64,000 nucleotides of DNA from an uncultured Pelagibacteraceae bacterium (lineage in GTDB: Bacteria > Pseudomonadota > Alphaproteobacteria > Pelagibacterales > Pelagibacteraceae). Below are positions 59,457 through 64,000 of the stretch, piece after piece. Made by a program: the position numbers and the translations under genes. Every line of letters starts with the position of its first letter. Within the stretch, counting starts at the first letter, position 1. The stretch is taken from positions 1 through 64,000 of the forward strand of contig CACIRB010000003.1 of NCBI GenBank assembly GCA_902588925.1, in the 5' to 3' direction. The notes below the pieces were generated by a model. That model was not told the DNA's origin, did not search any database, and worked only from the letters and a program-made list of their open reading frames with translations.

Positions 59457-60164
59457 CTAACCAAAATTTTGCATAAAAGGAAAGATCTTAATTATGTAAA
59501 AACCAATTACTTGTAATTGATTAGTTAAAATCAAAATTCCAGTTATAAGTAGAGTTATACCGCCGATTTTTGATATTAAATTAATATTCTTTTTGAAGTT
59601 TTTAGAAAATAATAAAAATCTTTGAATTAAGTATCCAGATAAGACAAATGGAATAGCAAGACCTAATGAATAAGAAATTAACAGAATTACTGCTCTTGAT
59701 AAAGTTTCTTCAATAGATGCTAAAGCTAAAATTGAACCCAAAATTGGTCCAATACATGGTGTCCAGCCAAAACCAAAAGCAACACCAATTACATATGGAA
59801 ATAGAATATTTCTTGATTCTTTTGCATCAAATCTTTTTTCAAAATTTAAATATGGAATATTGATTATTCCAATTAATTGAAGAGAAAAAATTATGATAAC
59901 TATACCGGCTAAAATTCTTAGCACTTCTGAATTTTGTAATAGTGCCTGTCCTAAAAATGATGCTGATGCACCTAAAATAACAAAAACAGTCGAGAAGCCT
60001 AAACAAAATAAGATTAATGGAAAAATATTTATTTTTCGTTGATTTAAAATTTCTTGTAATGATTGACCGGAAATATAGGAAATATATCCAGGTATCAAAG
60101 GTAGAACACATGGAGACAAAAAACTTATAAGTCCTGCTCCAAAAGCAATTAAGTATTCAAACAT
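59457..60164 (-). CDS. ccdA: Cytochrome c biogenesis / thiol-disulfide transporter CcdA
   Basis: This 235-residue protein has six helices. The redox cysteines are in FLSPCVLPLIPGYISYISG (helix 1) and FGFGWTPCIGPILGSILA (helix 4), the symmetrical CcdA/DsbD-beta pattern. It passes electrons from cytoplasmic thioredoxin to periplasmic thiols for cytochrome c maturation. Its ATG directly follows the ppc stop. Confidence 0.94.
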   Translation of the reverse strand: MFEYLIAFGAGLISFLSPCVLPLIPGYISYISGQSLQEILNQRKINIFPLILFCLGFSTVFVILGASASFLGQALLQNSEVLRILAGIVIIIFSLQLIGIINIPYLNFEKRFDAKESRNILFPYVIGVAFGFGWTPCIGPILGSILALASIEETLSRAVILLISYSLGLAIPFVLSGYLIQRFLLFSKNFKKNINLISKIGGITLLITGILILTNQLQVIGFYIIKIFPFMQNFG

Positions 60165-62855
60165 TTATCCAGTATTTTTCATTGCTGCAGAGATACCTGC
60201 AATCGATGTCATTAAAGCATCTTCAAGAAACTTTTTATCTAAATTTTTATATTTTTTATTTGTTAATTTATTCATGACATTTGCCTGTAGTATATTTAAC
60301 ATCTCTGTATAATGGTTTCTTATAAATAAAGATTTTCTAAATTGTTTTCTCTCTTTTACCACTTCCTTAGGAGTAATTTTATTATGCAATTTGACCAGTG
60401 CATCAAATTGAAATCTTAATTTCTTACCAATTCTTTTTAATGAAGCATCAGCTAAATTATTTTCATAAATAACTGATATTTCTGGATCCACCTTAGAAAT
60501 TACCATATCCAAAATATCCATAGTTGATACAAAGTATGGCCAATTTCTTTCCATATCAGTCATTGTTCTTCTAAACTTTTTAATAGAACCATATCTAAGC
60601 GCTTCAGTGGTACCTAGCCAAGCAGGTAACATTAGTCTAATTTGCGTCCAAGCAAATACCCAAGGAATAGCTCTTAAACTCTGAATATTATCGACATTCT
60701 TTCTTTTGGTTGGTCTTGATCCAATAGCAAGCTTTCCAAGTGATTTATGTGGCGTAACTGTTTTAAAGTAACGAATAAAATCCTCACTTTGATTTAGATA
60801 TTTTCTATATGAAGATGTAGAAATTTCTGACATTTTTTGAATTAATTCACGCCAATTACTTTTTGATCTTGGTGGAGGATTTAAAGAAGCATCCATTACA
60901 GAACCTATATAACTACACAAATTATACTCAGCTAAAGGTTTGTAACCGTACTTTTGTTGAATTACTTCACCTTGATCAGTAATTCTAATTTTTCCATTAA
61001 CTGTACCAGAAGGTTGTGATTTTAAAGTAGCCTGAATTGGACCGCCTCCTCTCCCTGGAGATCCGCCTCTACCATGGAAGAAAACAAGATCTATCTTATA
61101 TTTTTTTGCTAAATTTCTAAGCTCCTCTTGAAGTTTGTATTGATGCCAACTTGCAGATAGTTTTCCAGCATCTTTACTCGAGTCCGAGTACCCAATCATC
61201 ACTTCCTGTTTTGACTTAATCATTTTTCTGTACCATGGAAGTTTGAATAAATTTGTCATAACTCTGTTAGCATTTTTTAGATCATCTAAAGTTTCAAAAA
61301 GTGGCACAACTCTTAATAAATTTTTGTTTTGTGCCTGCATTTGTAAAAAATAAACAGATAAGATATCAGATGCTGTTGATGTCATTGATATTACATATGC
61401 ACCTAGGCATTCAATTGGTGTTTTTGCAATCTGTTTGAAAGTATTCCAAACTTCTTTATTTTCTTTATCTTTTAATTTTATTTTATCTACAAAATATTTT
61501 TTTTCTTTTATTGATTTATTTAATAATTTTATTTTTTCTAATTCAGTTAAAGAAGAATATTTTACATTTTTTTTCTTTTTAAAAATTTCGTTTAAAAGTT
61601 TTTCATGTCTATCTGCCTCTTGTCTTATATCTAATCTTGCTAAATTAATTCCAAAACACCTCACTCTTCTCATTAAATCTAATAAGTCTGCGTTTGCAAT
61701 ATGCTCTCCTCTATTTACTTTTAATGAGTTTCTTACTTCTCTTAATGGAAGAGTTATTTCGTTTTTATTTTGAATTAATTTTTTTTCATCTAAAGGTACA
61801 TTTTTATTTAAATGATTTTCAATTAATTGGTGGGTTAGTCTTACCTTGTCTCTGATTGGTCTCAAATAAACTCTATAAGGTTCGTAACTGTTTCCTGTTG
61901 CTCTTTTAATTTTTGTTGAGCATTCTTCCATTGATAAATCTTGTATTAATTTGGTAAGTTCTTTCTCATATAATTTTGCAGCTTGCCATCTAGAAAATAA
62001 AATTACTTTCTTGGTTACTTCTGCAGTTACATTTGGATTCCCATCTCTGTCTCCGCCCATCCATGAACCAAATTGAATAGGATTAAAATCACGAGGCAAA
62101 TCTTTCTTTAAATTTTTTCTAAAAATGTCGTTAAGTCTTTTGTAAACTTTAGGAATGGTATCCCACAAACTATCTTCTATTACGGCTAATCCCCATCTTG
62201 CTTCGTCTAATGGAGAAGGCTTTGTTCTTTTAAGTTCATCTGTTTTCCATATTATTGCAATTTCTGAGTATAGTTTTCTATCTAATTCGATGATTTTTGA
62301 GGGGTATTTTTTGTAGAGATGTCTTTGCTCCATAATTTCAATTAAATTTGCATATTTTTGAATTAAGGTTCTTCTTTTAACTTCTGTTGGATGCGCAGTA
62401 AGAACTATTCCAATATCTAGTTTTGTTGCTAAATTATAAATTTTATTATTTGGAATATTTTTATTTTTAAAAAGTCCCTCAATAATATCCTCAATAAATA
62501 AGTTTTGATTTTTGCTGTTAAAGTATGGATTTTCATATTCATTTAATTTTCTAGAAGCATCCAATGACTCAGCTAAATTCATTAAATTAAGGATGTGTGA
62601 AAAAGCCCTTGTGATTTTAAAAGTTTTTTCTGGTGAAAGTTTTTTTACTTCCTTTGATATTTTTGAGAAAACTTTACTTTTATTTTTGTCTGATAAAGTG
62701 TTTTTTGATAATAATCTAAATTTTTCAACAATTTCAAAAAAAACTAAACCTTCTTGATCTTTAATTACTCTTCCTAAGAATGTTCCTAATAATCTAATGT
62801 CTTCTCTTAAAAGCTTTGTAGGTATTCGCTCATAGTAAAGATCTCTTTTCTTCAT
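60165..62855 (-). CDS. ppc: Phosphoenolpyruvate carboxylase
   Basis: This 896-residue protein is full-length. Active-site motifs are VLTAHPTEVKRRTL near 152, GGDRDGNPNVTAEVT near 270, GYSDSSKDAGKLSASW near 565 and FFHGRGGSPGRGGGP near 600, which carries the HGRGG loop. The ending (ALMTSIAGISAAMKNTG) is a typical PEPC C-terminus with terminal Gly. It carboxylates PEP to oxaloacetate to refill the TCA cycle. The start overlaps the SMP-30 gene by 26 bases. Confidence 0.96.
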   Translation of the reverse strand: MKKRDLYYERIPTKLLREDIRLLGTFLGRVIKDQEGLVFFEIVEKFRLLSKNTLSDKNKSKVFSKISKEVKKLSPEKTFKITRAFSHILNLMNLAESLDASRKLNEYENPYFNSKNQNLFIEDIIEGLFKNKNIPNNKIYNLATKLDIGIVLTAHPTEVKRRTLIQKYANLIEIMEQRHLYKKYPSKIIELDRKLYSEIAIIWKTDELKRTKPSPLDEARWGLAVIEDSLWDTIPKVYKRLNDIFRKNLKKDLPRDFNPIQFGSWMGGDRDGNPNVTAEVTKKVILFSRWQAAKLYEKELTKLIQDLSMEECSTKIKRATGNSYEPYRVYLRPIRDKVRLTHQLIENHLNKNVPLDEKKLIQNKNEITLPLREVRNSLKVNRGEHIANADLLDLMRRVRCFGINLARLDIRQEADRHEKLLNEIFKKKKNVKYSSLTELEKIKLLNKSIKEKKYFVDKIKLKDKENKEVWNTFKQIAKTPIECLGAYVISMTSTASDILSVYFLQMQAQNKNLLRVVPLFETLDDLKNANRVMTNLFKLPWYRKMIKSKQEVMIGYSDSSKDAGKLSASWHQYKLQEELRNLAKKYKIDLVFFHGRGGSPGRGGGPIQATLKSQPSGTVNGKIRITDQGEVIQQKYGYKPLAEYNLCSYIGSVMDASLNPPPRSKSNWRELIQKMSEISTSSYRKYLNQSEDFIRYFKTVTPHKSLGKLAIGSRPTKRKNVDNIQSLRAIPWVFAWTQIRLMLPAWLGTTEALRYGSIKKFRRTMTDMERNWPYFVSTMDILDMVISKVDPEISVIYENNLADASLKRIGKKLRFQFDALVKLHNKITPKEVVKERKQFRKSLFIRNHYTEMLNILQANVMNKLTNKKYKNLDKKFLEDALMTSIAGISAAMKNTG

Positions 62856-63741
62856 TACTTAATATAAATTTTTTTTGTAAAACTCCTTTTGCGTTTGTTT
62901 TTACACTAAAAAAGAATCCTGAATATCTAAATTTTCGCAAATCAGCTTTGTCCATTCCTTTTGTTGCAGTTGAAACATACAGTTCTTGATTATTCTTTCC
63001 CCCAAATGCACAATTAGTTATGTTTTTAGCTGGAAATTGAATTCTATGAATTAATTTTGCTCTACTATTAAATACTGAGACACATGCCCCACGAAAATGT
63101 GCAACCCATAAATTTTTATTTTTATCTAAAGTCATTCCGTCTGGAACTCCTTCCTCAGGTGTTAACTTTTTAAATATTTTTTTACTAATTATTTTATTAT
63201 TTTTATTTATCTTAATTTTATAGATAGTTTTTTTAGGACTATCAGTGTGGTAAAAGTTATGTTCATCAATAAATGCTGGACCATTTGTAATTCTATAATT
63301 TTTATCAACTCTAGTTAATTTTAGATTTTTATCTAATTTATACAAAGATCCTTTTTCAATTTTTCTCTCTAAATTATCCATAGTACCAAACCAAAGATTT
63401 CCAGCAGGATCAGTTTTACCATCGTTTATTCTATTTAACTTTATTTTTGGCTCTATAGGTATTGATTTTAAAACTTTTTTTGATTTTAAATTTTGAATTC
63501 TTAATTCACCTTGCAATCCTAAAATAAATATATGATATTTTATATGAGCAATGAAACCTACTTCTTTATTAACTTTAAAGATTTTCTTTTTTTTATTTTT
63601 GATATTTAAAGAACAAATTTTTTTTTTCTTTATATCTACAAAATAAATACTGTTATGCTCTTTAACCCAAAGTGTTCCTTCACCTAAAGTACATCTTATT
63701 TTCCAAATTGCTTTTGGTTCTGTAGTTTTAATTTTATTCAT
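62830..63741 (-). CDS. SMP-30/gluconolactonase family lactonase
   Basis: This 303-residue beta-propeller has the family metal-site pieces: RCTLGEGTLWV (Glu), NDGKTDPAGNLWFGTMDN (Asn and Asp), NGPAFIDEHNFYHTDS and EGVPDGMTLDKNKNLWVAHFRGACV. ITNCAFGGKNNQELYVSTA is the last conserved blade. It hydrolyses sugar-acid lactones. The overlapping upstream enolase-superfamily gene (partial here) often makes or uses sugar acids, so the pair fits a sugar-acid catabolic operon. Confidence 0.91.
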   Translation of the reverse strand: MNKIKTTEPKAIWKIRCTLGEGTLWVKEHNSIYFVDIKKKKICSLNIKNKKKKIFKVNKEVGFIAHIKYHIFILGLQGELRIQNLKSKKVLKSIPIEPKIKLNRINDGKTDPAGNLWFGTMDNLERKIEKGSLYKLDKNLKLTRVDKNYRITNGPAFIDEHNFYHTDSPKKTIYKIKINKNNKIISKKIFKKLTPEEGVPDGMTLDKNKNLWVAHFRGACVSVFNSRAKLIHRIQFPAKNITNCAFGGKNNQELYVSTATKGMDKADLRKFRYSGFFFSVKTNAKGVLQKKFILSNEEKRSLL

Positions 63742-64000
63742 TTACCTCAAACTCTTTAATAAAGTCTTCATTAGGGTTTATACCAATACCTACATTGTCT
63801 GTCACTGATGCAAATCCATTATTATTTTTGACCTGATCTAAAATTGAAAAATTCTCTTTTGGTAAATCTGTAATAAATATATTTTTCTCTGTCGTATCAA
63901 ACTCTAGCATAGATTTTGTAGGGAATAGTCCCCCTGGCATGTCGGGTTGTGCAGTCAATAAATGAAGATTTACCGCTATACTTACAGCAGATCCCCAAAC
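63734..64000 (-). CDS. Mandelate racemase/enolase-superfamily enzyme, C-terminal fragment (runs off window end)
   Basis: The minus strand is open from base 64000 to the stop at 63734, 88 residues in all. The sequence VWGSAVSIAVNLHLLTAQPD and MPGGLFPTKSMLEFDTTEKN, with FASVTDNVGIGINPNEDFIKEF, matches the C-terminal end of mandelate-racemase-type sugar-acid dehydratases or cycloisomerases. The barrel with its metal ligands is outside the window. The TTG at 63958 in the ORF track is internal and not a start. It overlaps the lactonase gene by eight bases. Confidence 0.83.
   Translation of the reverse strand, partial: VWGSAVSIAVNLHLLTAQPDMPGGLFPTKSMLEFDTTEKNIFITDLPKENFSILDQVKNNNGFASVTDNVGIGINPNEDFIKEFEVNE

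Noticed and set aside
63959-64000. Treating the 74-residue ORF as a complete gene starting at TTG 63958
   Set aside because: The frame stays open to the window edge and the upstream residues VWGSAVSIAVNLHLL fit the enolase-superfamily C-terminus, so this is a truncated gene.
1-64000. CRISPR arrays, insertion sequences, prophage or attachment sites
   Set aside because: No regularly spaced repeats, transposase, integrase or phage structural genes were seen. The single tRNA has no duplicated 3' end nearby.

Overview
This 64 kb window looks like a chromosome segment of a streamlined marine alphaproteobacterium of the SAR11 / Candidatus Pelagibacter type. The evidence is very high A+T, genes that abut or overlap by a few bases, no intergenic gap above about 220 bases, almost no regulators, and a gene content dominated by high-affinity uptake systems for small organic solutes and by enzymes for organosulfur, methylated-amine and sugar-acid turnover. 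I see no insertion sequence, prophage, CRISPR array or rRNA. One tRNA (anticodon CAT) is present.

Layout. 1-2751: tripartite tricarboxylate transporter (tctA cut by the window edge, tctB, tctC). 2966-6173: an AbrB-type membrane protein, a family-9 glycosyltransferase, a DUF6165 protein and a phytanoyl-CoA-dioxygenase-like oxygenase. 6176-8441: a polar-amino-acid type ABC transporter. 8499-13602: a compact polyamine / methylthioadenosine (MTA) cluster comprising a SpeD-SpeE fusion, a FucA-like class II aldolase, mtnA, a secreted alpha/beta hydrolase, mtnP and divergent apt. 13990-22886: a DMGDH-like flavoprotein, alanine dehydrogenase, an omega-aminotransferase and a taurine-type ABC transporter. 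22903-29699: a TRAP transporter divergent from an aldehyde dehydrogenase / epoxide-hydrolase-like / Ldh_2-dehydrogenase operon. 30002-34552: a two-HTH regulator, a BASS-family transporter, then phosphotransacetylase, a HisD/HpsN-family dehydrogenase and a rhodanese. 34549-42651: SnoaL-like, double-cupin and short MetE-like proteins, then a sugar-type ABC transporter and an odd HAD protein. 42638-49780: alpha/beta hydrolase, LysE exporter, glycine-betaine-type ABC transporter, VOC protein and cysE-cysK. 50351-53450: a run of nine very small genes (cupins, dimeric-barrel and NTF2-like proteins, an SMR-like pair). 53465-64000: a large secreted alginate-lyase-like protein, DUF952, DUF924, an inositol-monophosphatase-type enzyme, a butyrobetaine-hydroxylase-like oxygenase, an FMN reductase, CcdA, PEP carboxylase, an SMP-30 lactonase and the C-terminus of an enolase-superfamily enzyme.

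How the genes work together. The clearest pathway is MTA disposal. The SpeD-SpeE fusion would release MTA, MtnP would split it to adenine and methylthioribose-1-phosphate, Apt would recover adenine, MtnA would isomerise the sugar phosphate, and the FucA-like aldolase could cleave it to DHAP and a methylthio-aldehyde. That is the logic of a DHAP shunt rather than the full methionine salvage cycle. A second theme is C2/C3 sulfonate and amine use: taurine-type uptake, aminotransferase and alanine dehydrogenase, and elsewhere a Pta / HpsN-like / rhodanese trio. No xsc is visible in the window.

The least explained parts are the 50-53 kb small-gene cluster, whose two SMR-like proteins both lack the coupling glutamate; the HAD protein without its catalytic aspartate; the altered SpeE domain; and an inverted repeat placed just after substrate-binding-protein genes in five transport operons, with a weak sixth. 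All functional statements come from reading motifs; no database search was run.
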